Shown here one piece after another: positions 44,833 to 57,181 of a DNA stretch of 64,000 nucleotides. Position numbers and translations under genes: made by a program. Below the pieces are notes generated by a model, which was not told where the DNA came from, did not search any database, and was given only the letters and a program-made list of their open reading frames with translations. Origin of the DNA: Brassica napus (Eukaryota > Streptophyta > Magnoliopsida > Brassicales > Brassicaceae); assembly GCF_020379485.1 (NCBI RefSeq), contig NC_063446.1, forward strand, positions 17,309,525-17,373,524. Reading direction: 5' to 3'. Numbering within the stretch: position 1 is the first letter of the stretch; every line of letters begins with the position of its first letter.

Positions 44833-45760
44833 AATATATGTTTTTATCTTTTGAGTCAAGCTGGACTTTTTTTGTTTATGAGGCTTTTGCTTTCCGGCTA
44901 CTTTTGTAAGGATGATGAGCGAAGGGGAATGAGATTTGGTTTTTATAAAAAAGTGTATATAAAAACTGCAAGATCACTTATATAGTGGTCAATTGCTTGC
45001 AGATTCTCTTGCACAAAGCTATTACAATGATGTTAACATATGAAGAAGGCAATGGAGGGTTCTCTTTTGTCTTGAGAACAATGTTTGTCAGAACTAAATA
45101 TCATCATAATACAACGGTCAAAAGAATGACTCCTAAGCAACAATGTCGATTCCCCTAAACAGAACAAACGAATTCTTTTAATCAAGTAGGTATATAAGAG
45201 GATTTAACTCCAACTCACCTCCTTGCTTTGTTTGCTTTAAATATGGTTTCCTTGTAATACTTGAGCTCCTTGATGCTTTCTCTTATATCATCCATGGCTC
45301 TGTGATTTTTTTTCATTGCAGGAGCTCTGTTTTTATTAATGCTCAACCCACAAAACACGTTCAAAATATATACGTCTTGATGTCATAAAGAAGGCATTTT
45401 ATAAGTTTTTAAAAGAAGACATGCACTTCCAAAGACTTAACGCTACTAACATCGACAAGAACGTGAGATAAAAGGGCAGCCAAATTTGGCATGTACTTCT
45501 GTGAAACACATACAATCAAAGATGCAACTGTTTAGATTTGAATAGAGAGGAAAAAAATATATCAAAGTTCGAGCTTAACCTTTTAAGAAAAGAAAATCCA
45601 CGTAGGCCGAGTTTCAAGCTAATTGTGGATTTTCAGAACCAACATGCTTTTTTACGAATTTGATGACCTGTAAACAAGACCAATCTTAGTAAGTTATATA
45701 AATAATTAACAAAGGTTGCTGATGATATCCAAATACCTCTTCCTCAACTTGCCTGTGAGG

Positions 45761-47200
45761 TGTTGTCGTTTTGAGGTCTAGGCTTCAAGTTGGGCTTATG
45801 AGATAATCATAACAAGACGCGGGCTGAGAAAAATCAAAGAAAGGTCCAGCTCTATTCCATCGAGCTTAAGGATAAGGTTACGGTTATATAAGCTGGACCC
45901 ACGAGCTAACACAATCGTCGTCTTTCTCAAGAAACAGAGAAAAGCGAAACAGAGAGAGAGAGAAGTTCTATATAAGAGAAAAGAGAAAGAGAGAAAGTAT
46001 CAAGGCGGAGAAGAAAGCTTGATCGAGATAGAGAGATCCTGAAGTTGATCATAGCTCTTGAGGTCAAGGAGCTTTCTCCGGATCATTCTGCGTGTTCTCT
46101 TCGTTATCAAAGGAATTGGAGGCTGATAGTGAGTCGTCTTCTTCGCAGTCACTTTGATACTCTTCTCCGAACAGTTCTCGGTAAATCTCTTTGTAATACC
46201 TGCACAAAGAAGATCAAGATCGATCGTGTGAGATCATCTCTATTGTATCAATCCGATCAATAGTGAAGTGCATGAGAGTATGGTTCTCTCTCCAGTCAGT
46301 AGGAAACGAAGACTGGGTAAACAAATTGCTTGTGTTGATTGAGTTTAGATTCAGTTCATAAACAATCACTAGCTAAGGATCAAACTAATCAAGAGTAAAA
46401 GAACACATAGCTAACTTGATAAAGATCGTAATCGAACCTAGTCTGATACCTTAACAAGTGGTATCAGAGCCAGGTTCTCGGTGAAGAGACCTAGGTTCGC
46501 TTAGTGTGGAGCTGTTGTTTGTTATTTGAAGCTCTGCGTGTACTGTGATTTGGTGTGTGTAAGTTGTGGCAGCGACAGTATGGAGTCAGTTCATGGAAAG
46601 TTTAAGATGGAAAAGTTTGATGGATCTGGCGATTTTGGTATGTGGAAGTTCAAGATGCTAATGCAGCTAGAGCTGCAAGGGCTGGGACATATCTTGGCAG
46701 CAGAACCAATCTCGGCAAAAGAAGAAACTGATGGTGATCCAGTCATAGAGAAAGAAGTCAAGAAAGACCCTCTGGCTAAAGAGCAAGGAACCTCATTTGC
46801 TCAAGTCTAACCAACATGGTACTAAGAAAGGTTATGAAGGAAACTACAGCCTTGGGGGTCTGGAAAGCTATTGAGGGTGACTATCAAACAAAGACGCTTC
46901 CGAATCGCATCTATCTAAAGCAGAGTTTTGCCAGTTATAAAAAGGAGGAAACCAAGAGCATTGAAGAGAATCTGGATGTGTTCCTAAAGCTGGTGGATGA
47001 TCTAGCGAGTCAAACCTTCCACTTATATTACTACAAAGTACTTTCTTCGTCAAACCTTAACTGATAGACCAGATATCAATCAGATGGTTCAAGTCCATGG
47101 AAAGACTCAGAAAGTGTACAAGGATGAATATCTGGAGAGAAGGTTACCACTGGCTTGATGATGAGTTTTACACCAGTCACCCATTTTATCCATGCAGTCT
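45761..47200 (+). mobile_element. Truncated Ty1-copia retrotransposon: 5' LTR, primer-binding site, gag
   Basis: The 5' LTR spans 45761-46456 (TGTTGTCGTTTTGAGG ... ACCTTAACA). A Met-tRNA primer-binding site TGGTATCAGAGCC follows at 46459-46471. Gag starts at about 46580 (MESVHGKFKMEKFDGSGDFG, MWKFKMLMQLELQG), is broken by a stop near 46808, and continues as MKETTALGVWKAIEGDYQTK and SIEENLDVFLKLVDDLASQ. The pol region and 3' LTR are missing. It sits inside an exon of the oligoribonuclease pseudogene. Confidence 0.8.
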
Positions 47201-47779
47201 TTGGTTTGACGTACACTTAAATCTGGACCCTAAGAGTAGCTAAACATTTTCAAATAAAAATTAAAAAAATAAAGCTGTTATATAGCGAGTCAGTGGTGGA
47301 AGAGCAAATGAATCATCGAAGAGCTCTTGCTAACTCCGTTAAAAACAGTAATATCATATTACACAATCGAATACTATGTAATTCCACATTCTATCAATAA
47401 CTTTCACAGATATCTTTTGCCTCTATGATTTTGAGACGCAATGACATTTAACAGGTCAGAACTTAGCATTCTCTAAAGAGTGTAGCTTATAGACTAAAAG
47501 AATACCACCTTTCTGTGAAACAGTTTCAACATTTGTTTTGGCAAGATGGCAGAGAAGAATATACCTCCACTGACTTGGTTAATTGACTTGGCAATCTCCA
47601 GTATCTTGTCAACTTCACCACTAGGACACCTGCGCAAGAATATTAGTATTGATGATTGGAAACGAGAGAGATCCGACAAGTGATACATACACTGGTAATA
47701 ATGAATATACAAAGAATAAATTATATGTAAATGTGAGTGAGAGGTGTCGAAAAATGTTAACATCATTTAAGGGATACAT

Positions 47780-48865
47780 ACACACTGGATCATGTAGAAG
47801 ATTGATGTAGTCCTAAGCTGTCAAAGGATTACAAGCACCTTGGATCAAAAGTGATGGATGATCCAACAAGAGGGGTGGTTCTTCTAATCGATCTAATGGA
47901 CTATAAAACCGGCTGGATGGGAGTGATGATGATGATCACGAACAGAACAGGGTGTTGACTGATTCCACAATCAACCACGAAGAAGAACAGCCTGATTCCA
48001 CAAGAAGTCTCAATCGCCAATCACTAAGACAAGTGAATCCACACAAGGCTTGATGATCAAGATAACTCAAAGACACAAAGATTTTGAAGAAAAGAAACTG
48101 GAAAGTTTATTATTTCTTAGGCAAAAGATTTGCGCCTTCCAATTAGGGACCTAATGAGCTTATATAATGCTCAGTACAAAGACTTAGAAAGCTAAACAAA
48201 ATGAAAACATAATGAAAATATCAAAAACTAGCCGTTAGGCTTAAATGAGAGAATCTCAGCCAAAATGGGAAATGTGTTGAGCTGCTTGTATCTGGACAAC
48301 TTTGGGAAGATCCTAGGAGCCTTGGGGAGCTTCTGGTTGATGAAACAAATCGCCAAATCACAGCCAAGAGTGTAGAAAACTAGCCGTTGGGATTTAAAGC
48401 AAATCGGCTCCAAAAATGGCAAGTTGAGATGCTGAAGAATCTGGCTGATCCAGTGAGGTTTAGTGCATGGTATCAACTCTCCAAGTGGTTTTAGATGTAA
48501 TGAATGATCTCCTGGTTTTCACACGTGAGTTTGAGTTGCACACTCCTTAAGCAAAAAATTACTTTCCTTAAATAGAACCTGCAGTTCGGATACAGTGTAG
48601 ATAGTCTGACTTGTAAATGGCATATCTCCTAAATCATTACTCCTTTTGGTATGAAACCAACTCGCCATGTGCTCTTGTTGAGGGTAGAATCCAGGAAACC
48701 GGTTTCATTGATAAATTCCTCCTGGTTTGTAAGATATGGCGTTTTGATTGCACCTATGTCCTGGTTGGCTTCTTTAGCTTTCCTCAGCTTCATGTTCTTC
48801 ACTGATTTACTCCTGATTCCTCTCTCCTTTTCTGATGATGACTTGAGGTTTCATCAAAGATGAAG
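47780..48865 (-). mobile_element. LTR-like (solo LTR?) insertion in the oligoribonuclease pseudogene
   Basis: About 1.1 kb between two recognisable oligoribonuclease exons. TACACAC occurs at both edges (about 47781 and 48867). A minus-strand TATA (GCATTATATAAGCTC, near 48160) and a repeated AAAACTAGCCGTT(A/G)GG (48221 and 48379) are visible. No coding capacity is recognised; the exact boundaries are uncertain. Confidence 0.4.
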
Positions 48866-49156
48866 CTAATACACACAAAAAATTGAAACATACCAATCAT
48901 TTCCAAGTCAATCCGACAAGTTGTTGCTTATAGTTTTCAACGGCAAGTACTCTTTCACCTATTAAAAAATTGGGATATTTAAACTGAGAGGCTGAAACTT
49001 TATTCACCGATCATAAATACAAAAGAACATGAATCTGACTCCAGAGATACGAAATCCGAAGATACCAGTAGAAGAAGAAGAAGGAGGAGGAGAAGCAGAG
49101 GGACCATCTTCGTCGGCAAAAGCAAGGAGAGAGAAAGCTTTGGAGAGGTTCTCCAT

Positions 49157-50090
49157 TCACTTTGTTTCAGTAAAACTCACCGACTGGGGAGGAAGAGGAA
49201 CGAACTTAAACCTTAAGGAGTATCCCTTGTGTTGAAAGAAAACAGAAAATTGCACAAAAAGTTACGATTTTGGTTAAACCAGGAGTAAACACCGGTGGGT
49301 ACAGAGAAAGTTTGGCAGACCGTCCTTTGAAGATTTGGTTCAACTAAGCTATAGCCAACCCCACTAACTTTTTTTTCTTTTTCTCATCATCGTAAACAAA
49401 CACATTCAATCAAAACTATGCTAACTAAACTGGGAATTCCATATCCGTGTGAACAAAATAGGACAGTTGACTTGGAACACCTTGTGTAAAATCATCCGCC
49501 CTTATGTTTTGTGTTTTGATAAACGTACCACAGTTTATTCATCTTTTTGTAGATCTTCTTAACCGATAAACAACTCAAAATAATTTGCCAAAAAAAATAA
49601 TTTAACTTTGAAGGACATCTGATTTTCCAAACAAAAGTCTTCAAAGCCATAGTATCTGGTCCAAGGACTGGCTCATGTCTTTATCCGGGTACAAATGTTC
49701 TATATAATAACCAGATTTAATTGTAGTATATTGTATTGAGTGCCATCCGTCCAGCCGGCTTGAGCAGAGGATTTTGAAACATTTGAATGGGGTCTCCAAC
49801 ATTAGGGACCCCACTTTAAAAAAAAACATCACATATATTTACAAAATGGACGCACAAAGTTAAATAAAAAGTTGTCACACAGAAAAAGAGTAAAGTTATG
49901 CTTATAAACTTGATAAATATTTAGTGGATCCCTGATTTAGATATAAGTTAATGTAAAATTTGAATAAGCAAAAGGTATTCTCGGTTATGGTTTCTGAGTT
50001 TCTAACTGATGGCTTTTAGATGTTTTTCTTCCATGTTTATTTTAATATATTGTTTTATCCAAAAAAAATTGTAATTTTTATATTTATTTT
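49157..50090. other. Intergenic (upstream of the oligoribonuclease pseudogene)
   Basis: No supported gene. A 68-codon plus-strand frame at 49029-49235 is the antisense shadow of oligoribonuclease exon 1. The rest is AT-rich. Confidence 0.5.
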
Positions 50091-50870
50091 GAATGGAGCC
50101 CCTCAAAACTTAGGTCTGGCTCTGTTTCAATGGGCAAAGGAAACAAAAGCCCATTGAAACAAAAGCCCATTTGCTATAAAACAGGTCTGGCTCTGTTTCA
50201 ATCTGTCTCAGGTCTGGCTCTGTCAATGGGCAAAGGAAACAAAAATTAAGTTTTCATTGTCATTTATCAATCAAGAAATCATCAAGCAAATCAAACATGA
50301 TAACTAAAACCAACTCTTATTATTGCTATAAAATTGTAAATGACAAGCAAATCAAAGCAAAACATAAAACATAAAATCAGAATGTCGAAATCTTGTTTCT
50401 TTAGTCAATGTATAAGCCGGCCTCACAATCCAATATGTTTCTTTCTAATTGATTTTCTCTTTTCTAAATCAGCTTTTCATTTGTATGATATTAACTTCTC
50501 GGAGCTAATAAGATCATGTTCGCCATCATAGTCATGGAACATTATTATATCAGTTAGATCTCTAGTAATAAAATGACTAATTAAAAAGGTGAGAACAAGA
50601 TTCTCTTTCTCTTTATGGAAAAATCCATAGATCCCAATTAACTTCCCGAGACCCGGAACAGTAATTTTACCACTATTATGTATCATTCACTTATGTCGGA
50701 TTAACTCATCAACACCTCACCACGTACATTGGACTCAATAATTAAAGCTTTGGTTGATCCACATAATGCGACGGTTATTGAGAGTATTCCATCGAGCAAG
50801 AAACATATTGGATTTTTTGAGGGGCTCCATTCAAAACAAAAGCCCCTCAATGGGCAAAGGAAACAAAAGT
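50091..50870. repeat. Rearranged block with tandem and inverted short duplications
   Basis: GGTCTGGCTCTGTTTCAATG / GGGCAAAGGAAACAAAA recurs three times within 50110-50245 and again near 50848. GAATGGAGCCCCTCAAA (50091) recurs inverted at about 50818. The block encloses the gene-like fragment at 50400-50700. Confidence 0.6.
50400..50686 (-). pseudogene. Unidentified gene fragment, copy 1
   Basis: The minus-strand frame reads GKITVPGLGKLIGIYGFFHK and LISHFITRDLTDIIMFHDYD, ending in a stop near 50477. The stretch 50400-50605 is repeated in inverted orientation at 54179-54345, where it meets the copia LTR. Family not recognised. Confidence 0.35.
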
Positions 50871-50899
50871 TCCTTTCATATTATAAGAAAATCGCCTAA

Positions 50900-53800
50900 G
50901 GCCTTATAAGAAAGTGGTCAAGACTATACCTATATACTCTACTGATCTAGACTTTGCCAAGGATCAGTATGATAAAGGCAAAAGCCATGGTAACCTGTAT
51001 ACCCACGAAATTTTATACACTTTATGGCATGACTGGATTAGTCATCCATGTCTTTAAAAATTGATGCACATATTGCAAAAGGCACAAAGAATTATCCCAT
51101 AAAATCTCACGTTGTGTAACATGTACACAAGGGAAACTCATTAGGCTCTATTGTCCCAAGTACCACGTGATTATAGTATGTCCATGAGGGGGAGTGAGGA
51201 CAAACTGTGATCCATGAACATACTACAAATCCGTGTGACATGGTCTATGACCATAGTAAGACTTAGCCGAATTCTTTATACTACAAAGGCCACTACCTAA
51301 TGCTTGGGGACACAAGGATTTACATGTGTAAGGTTAATATGCATCAGACCATATAAGTGAGCATAGATAATCCCATCTCAGAATGAATATGGGTCATAAA
51401 CCAGACATATACCATCCTAAGAGATTTTGAATAAACCACCACATACATATGTGCCGTCTAGGATGGAACCTCATAAGAGGATGAGAAAAATATTGGGAAT
51501 ATATGTTGGATAGGAACATGTCTTTCTCCCACGTTTTTAAGAGACCTTGTGCCAAATATGGGTGATCAAATTATGGCCAGGTACACGGATCGCATGACTG
51601 ATGAATCCGACTATCCAACATCAGGGGGAAAAAAAAATAAGCTGGTAAAAGAGAATAAGAGAAATAGAATGGTATTTACCATCATTGTCTTGGCAAGATC
51701 CTCGGACTAGAAAATATGATTTAAGACGTCCAAAGAATGTGATCAAATGATACAAAGCAGAACTAGATGCCAGACACATTGACCCGAAAAGAAAAGAATG
51801 ACTAAGTCATACCAGCTTAGCACCACGAATTTGATGTCCTATGAGACACAATCAAGTTGCTACAGTGTCTATACAAGATAGACCAATAAGTTCCAAAAGA
51901 TAAGAAACCTCTGAAAGAAATGAAAGGTGTATAGAATGATACAAATCCAAGTTCAAAGGAAACCAGTTCAAATAGAGAGATAAGGCTGGCCAACTAAACA
52001 TCTAAGGTACCAAACCATGTAGTTTGGGACGCCAAACTGCAAGGTAGTAAAGGTCCTGGATAATAAGATCTCAAATCTATTAGATCATGTCTGGAACACT
52101 ATGGAACTACATAAGAGTGTTAACACCAATGATGTATTTACATATAAGAGAGCTCATAAAAGAAAGTAGCACTTGAGTTTAAAGATATAAAGTGAGGATC
52201 ATGAACCCACGTAAGAGTACTCATAAAGAATAAAGGTCAGATTAAAAGAAAACATGAGGTTTAAAGAGTTTAAAGAAGAGATGGGCGTATTGGCCAAATA
52301 TATAGAAATGTCATCTGATGATATAGACCAGTGGATAAATGGGTCTTGTGAGGGAAAGAAAATCGTAAGATGTGGAACGTGACCAAGTAGTCAAGAGGTC
52401 GTCCACATTACTACTTACAACATTCAAAGAATGGCTTGTTACACAAGGATACTCATAGAGACCAAAGGAACAGATTATAAGGAAATATGCTCCTATGTGG
52501 TGGATGCTACTACACAAACTTGAAATTGATGAAGTCTGGAAACAAAAGAAATAATGTTGTAGTAAGCAGTATATTGATCACTGGATAAAGAAAATAAAAG
52601 TACCAGAAAAATGAGAAAAGAAGTTCTCAAAGAACAGCATTGTTCCTAAGCTGTTCATGGACTGAAGCAAAAGCAACTGCATTGAATATGATAAGACAAA
52701 GTAAAACTTAGTGAAGGAGTTCGATAAAGAACAATCCAAATCAGTCCATATATTCTTATAAAAGAAATCCCTTGTGTTTATAATAAATCAACACTGTAAG
52801 TAGGTCATGAGATGCCATCAAAGAAAGTGTGGACTGCGATGTTTTTCAAGTAATAAGATTATAGTATGGGACTGCAATGTAAGCACAAGCCATTATGTTT
52901 ATATCAGTGGATAAAAAGGAAACCATAATGGTCCAAAAGAGTGACCAGAAGTATGTCTGGTCGAGGTCAAATGGATATGGCATTGCTGAAGGCAAGAAAG
53001 ATCGATAACCATGTATAAAGGTCCTTGAGTGTATTTGACTGCAGATCCATAGTTTGATGAGATTATAAAACTCATTGCAGCAATGATTATTAATGATATG
53101 ACGTTAGACACTCATGGGGTATGGACGAGTATAGACAAGGTCTATAACTCAACATGGATCGACCAATGAAGAAAGATCGGCTATAATGGATAAGCCATTA
53201 GCACATACGGGTGATGTATGTCCGAATGGACGAAGGCATGTCCGTGAGAAGCCAAGTGATTCGTATGTGTTTGGGTCGATGACTCAATATATATTAAAGT
53301 GTCCACGGTATGGCAAAGCCATGTGACTAGAGGATCCGTGGGACATGAGAGGACTTGCGAGTAAAGTTTGATCGCAGATTAGAGGTCCATCCGAGTACTG
53401 TCGAGTGCCATCCGTCCGACCAGGACATAGAGTGGTCAGCTGCAAAGATGCACGTCTTGACCATGTCTTAATGAAGTTCCAGAAGATATGAGAGTTACAA
53501 GATAACTCAAGTTACAATTCGGCAAGAGCTATTCCTACATCAACGTTCAAGAAGCTCAAAAGGACTACAAGTTCAGTCATATGATATGTCAGCCGACTTC
53601 TTCACCATGTCTACACCAACCACACGTCCATGAAATTTATCTATCAGTTTGGGACGTGCCAATTAAAGGACCAGTTCAAGACTTGGCGCCCATGAAGCTA
53701 AACTATCAAATTGTCTATGCGCCAACTTGAAGAACATACACGGGGGTACAAGTCAGGGGGAGTTCATGTGTTGTACTCATTTTCCTTATCCATGGTTTTG

Positions 53801-54178
53801 TCCCACTGGGTTTTCCTGGAAAGGTTTTAATGAGGCAACATTAAGCATGTTACAAGCCCTAAACCGGATGTGTCGATCAAGGGGGAGTGTTATAAACCAA
53901 GTGGTGATCGACCCATATCAGGCCTAAACCGTCCAGCCCATCAGCTATCCATCCGGCCAATTCGCTAATGACTTAAGCGAATGAGAGTTTACATTTATCT
54001 ATACTTAATGTTTATCCTTTTCCATATGTATTTAGAATAAGTAATATTTTCTATTCCTATTAGGAATAGGATTTCATTTTCTCTTATAACGGTCTAAATA
54101 AGACGGTCTAATACTTGTATAAATGTAGACATCTGGCCATGAGTAATAATAAGATTTCACAGCATCTCTTTTATAACA
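50900..54178 (+). mobile_element. Heavily degenerate Ty1-copia element with intact 3' LTR
   Basis: Plus-strand pieces of copia pol in shifting frames: around 52430 the reverse-transcriptase motif A-R-L-V-x-Q-G-Y-S ... Y-A-P can be traced, around 52640 the L-Y-G-L-K-Q region, and later tracts resemble the RNase H part. Many stops. A polypurine tract AAGGGGGAG (53879-53887) precedes a 291-bp 3' LTR (53888-54178) starting TGTTATAAACC and ending TTTATAACA. No matching 5' LTR is present, so the 5' end is lost. Confidence 0.7.
53888..54178 (+). repeat. 3' LTR of the degenerate copia element
   Basis: TGTTATAAACC ... TTTATAACA, a TG...CA LTR with a 6-bp inverted end, directly after AAGGGGGAG. At its right edge it adjoins the inverted copy of the gene fragment also seen at 50400-50605. 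Confidence 0.75.
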
Positions 54179-54345
54179 GTTCTCACCTTTTTAATTAGTC
54201 ATTTTATTACTAGAGATCTAACTGATATAATAATGTTCCATGAATATGATGGCGAACAGGATCTTATTAGCTCTGAGAAGTTAATATCATACAAATGAAA
54301 AGCTGATTTAGAAAAGAGAAAATCAATTAGAAAGAAACATATTGG
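54179..54345 (+). repeat. Inverted copy of the 50400-50605 fragment
   Basis: GTTCTCACCTTTTTAATTAG ... TGATGGCGAACAGGATC is the reverse complement of 50400-50605 with a few changes. It is truncated by the LTR at 54178. Confidence 0.75.
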
Positions 54346-54765
54346 CAAAGAAACCAATATGGATAAAACGAGAACACAAGACAATAGAAAAGAGCTATCA
54401 TTTGAGCCAAATGAACATCAAACTACGGAACTACATTCTTTGTTTTGTAGACTAAGTTTGTACACAATTTTGTTTCTCTATCTTCACAGGTTGTACATTA
54501 TTGAGTGAGATACCAATTTTCCGCAAGAGATTTGGAACCTGTATAGTTGAGGTTCGCAGCCAAAACAAGAGTTCATCATATGAGCTAAATAGTTTCAGTG
54601 GTATTCTTAGTCGAGTAATGGTCTGACTCCAAAATTTTCAGCTATAATCACAAGTGAGAAGAAGATAGTCTCGTGTCTCAACAAAGCTGGAAAAAGACAA
54701 CAAGTAGACGGGTCTGTGTAAAACTGGCCTAGAACAAAGCAGTCTCATATGACTTTGTGTTCCTT

Positions 54766-55145
54766 TCAATAACTGAATTCGGTATCTTGATACAAGCTTC
54801 GCCTGAAGAGAAGGTGAAACCTTCGCTTCTTTTCTTTAGGTTCTTTCATATCAGCAGTAGGAGCGTTGGCACTTCCAGTTGAACATTGCTTATACATCAA
54901 ATTCAAACAAGGTGATGTCTGGACATGACGAGGCTTGCTCCTGCTTTCCACACATGCTCTAAAAAGCCTCCTTAGCTCGACACGGGATATCTACAAAACG
55001 AGTCATATTCAGAAACCGAAGAGAATATCTCAAAAGCTTCAATTTACGGTGGAAAAGAACAAAACATAACACGACGAATATAGTGGTTCCTATAAATTGT
55101 ATGATTCAGCAACTACCTTGGAGAAATCAGGCTGGTCCTCTAGAA
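54766..55145 (-). pseudogene. Two 3' exons of an unidentified host gene
   Basis: Minus strand: an exon at about 55145-55118 (EDQPDFSK, bounded by TCTAG and GTAGTT) and a last exon from about 54990 (after TTTTGTAG) to 54766: ISRVELRRLFRACVESRSKP, then a Cys/Ser patch and a basic KEPKEKKRRFHLLFRRSLYQ, ending DTEFSY and a stop. The splice signals look real, but upstream exons are not found; transposon-like DNA (about 55190-55400) follows. It may be a truncated gene or an incomplete prediction. I do not recognise the family. Confidence 0.4.
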
Positions 55146-56330
55146 AATTGAAAAATTGAAAGGATTTTCCTTTCCCAAGATTGACACCTCCAAAAATACA
55201 TTACAACCAGGGCTAATCTAGAAGGATTTTCTAGTGGGTGCAAAATTAAATAATGGACAAAAAAGCATCGAACTTGGGATATCAGTGGGTGCACAATGCT
55301 ATTAAACCATTTAATCAAGCTAATTTCCTTGCCTTTTTACGTACAAAAACGTTAATATTGAAAAACTTGTGGGGGCACGTGCCACCATAGTCAAAGCCTA
55401 TGAACCGTCTCACAGCCTAAACTTACCAATAAGATATTCGAATCAAAAATAATTTCCCCTAGAACAGCAACAAATACCAAGCCCTCATGTATTTCAAAAA
55501 CTAGAAAAATGAATAGATGATTTGCCTTGAACAAAGTCAAATGTGGAAGAAAAAGCTTTCACAATAAAAATCAAGTATTTAAATAGATTAATTTGTTTTT
55601 CTGAGAGTGAGGCACCATAACGCTGTTATATAACAGAAAAAAAAATTCTAAAGTTCTCATTTTTTTTTTCATTTATCACTAAACAACCAATCTAATTTTA
55701 ATTTTCTAATTTTTAAATATTTATTTTATAAGTTCAAAATAGTTAATTTCAATTTGACATTTGCTAGTATATAACATATTATTTAACTTTATCTATAAAT
55801 TTTAGTTACTAATTAAGATAATGAAAATCTTTAAATTTTAGATATTCATTTAATTAATATTACCCAATCAATTTATAACCAATAGTTCATAACCTTTTAA
55901 TATTTAAATATTTAAAATAATATAATCAGTAAATAACATGTTTGGTGAAAACTAATTTTATATTATAATTTAAAATTAATAAAATATATTTTTTCAGGAA
56001 ATTGTAGGAATTGGCATTTTGTAACTAGTGATAATCCTATAGATATTTGTTTTTCTGTTATTTATAATTTTCTTATAAAATGATAGTATTTCCGTGTGAG
56101 TTTTTTTTGGTATGAAAAAAAAAGAAAATAGTTAATTGAGTTAGTTTTGTGTTAAACTGGAAATGACGGTCATTTTAAAAAAAAATTACTCCAAAAAAAA
56201 ATTGTGATTTTCTTGGAGAAATTGATTTGGTCTTATCGCTAGTAATTTTTAACACGATTTACCTTTGATTAAATGAAATATGTTAACACAATCAGAACGT
56301 ATAAATAGTGAAAGCGAATTAATATTACTG
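55146..56330. other. Intergenic, transposon-like and AT-rich
   Basis: A stretch at about 55205-55390 (CAGGGCTAATCTAGAAGG ... GGGGGCACGTGCCACC) looks like a worn repeat common in Brassicaceae genomes, but no duplication was found. The rest is AT-rich with no supported gene. Confidence 0.4.
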
Positions 56331-57181
56331 CCTTCGTTTGGATTCTCAGGTGCCGGAAAGTGACTAAAAACGCAAAAAAAAAAACACACTTTTCTCAGAG
56401 AGGGAGAAAAAAAAGGGGAAGAAATTCGAAAGAGGAGTTTAAATCTCCACGCTTATCTCATCGCCGTTTTTACCAGTCTCTCTAATTCCGGTTTTTGCAG
56501 ATCTTCTCCTGGAATATCTGATTTTTTTTTTTAATTTAATTTTGTTATTATTTAAACAGTTCGTTCCTATTTTCTTGTTCGTTCCTCTCTCTCTCTCTTT
56601 CTTCTCCAAATGAATTTCCTAGCTTGTTTCTTTGTTTAACTCATTTCAGGTTTACCTCCCTTCTTTTTTTTTTTAGGTTTTCGATTTATTAGGAACACTT
56701 CAATTCTCCATTAGGGTTTTTGTTTTGGGTGGGATTTTATTTTGACAGAATAAGAGCTGAGAGTTTTGCTGTTCGAGATTCAGTCAGGTACCCCCAGTTC
56801 GGAGTTCGCTTTAATTTAAACTTATTAATCTCATGTTTAGAAATTCTTAATCTATTCAGACTGTGAGTATTTAAGAGTCGTGTCGCATTTAGTTCAAATC
56901 TTATTCTTAGGAGCAGTATTGTCAAATTTTAATGAAAATTCTGATTTTGCAGCCTGTTTACAGATACCAAATGAGCTATATAAATCGATGAAGATGATTG
57001 TTCTTGAATCCTCTGTTTCTATTTATTATGTGTTATTGCTGGATTATTTAAATATAATATTCTGATTAGTACCTTGTTTTGAACACGAGTTTGTACATTG
57101 TTTTACATGGAGATTCTGTTTTTTTTTTTTGTTCAGAGAGAGGGTCGGCAGTGTTAGAATGATATATGAAACTCAGGCAAG
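56331..57181 (+). promoter_or_regulatory. Probable 5' UTR with intron of the MYB gene, containing two upstream ORFs
   Basis: CT-rich leader-like DNA (near 56580-56605) and a likely 5' UTR intron (donor CAG/GTACCC near 56788; acceptor TTGTTCAG ending at about 57136). Two upstream ATGs follow: 57159-57230 (23 codons) and 57166-57189 (7 codons). Both overlap the main start codon in the two other frames. Confidence 0.5.

Larger units (their letters stand above)
45215..49156 (-). pseudogene. Oligoribonuclease (small-RNA-degrading 3'-5' exonuclease) gene, broken and interrupted
   Basis: Collinear with Arabidopsis At2g26970 (from memory), between CSN2 and MYB81. Recognisable minus-strand exons: 49156-49066 (MENLSKAFSLLAFADEDGPS), 48958 to about 48890 (VENYKQQLV, then a 1-bp deletion before the IDLEM catalytic motif), about 47640-47520 (EVDKILEIA, followed by an internal deletion), about 45760-45590 (VIKFVKKHVGSENPQLA, then an in-frame TGA where functional genes have Gly), about 45500-45440 (KYMPNLAALLSHVLVDVSSV) and about 45330-45215 (HRAMDDIRESIKELKYYKET and a stop). 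A copia element (45761 to about 47200) and an LTR-like segment (about 47780-48865) are inserted. The DEDDh exonuclease cannot be made from this locus. Confidence 0.85.

Noticed and set aside
49029..49235. 68-codon plus-strand ORF rich in Glu
   Set aside because: Antisense of oligoribonuclease exon 1 (MENLSKAFSLL on the minus strand), which matches a known family.
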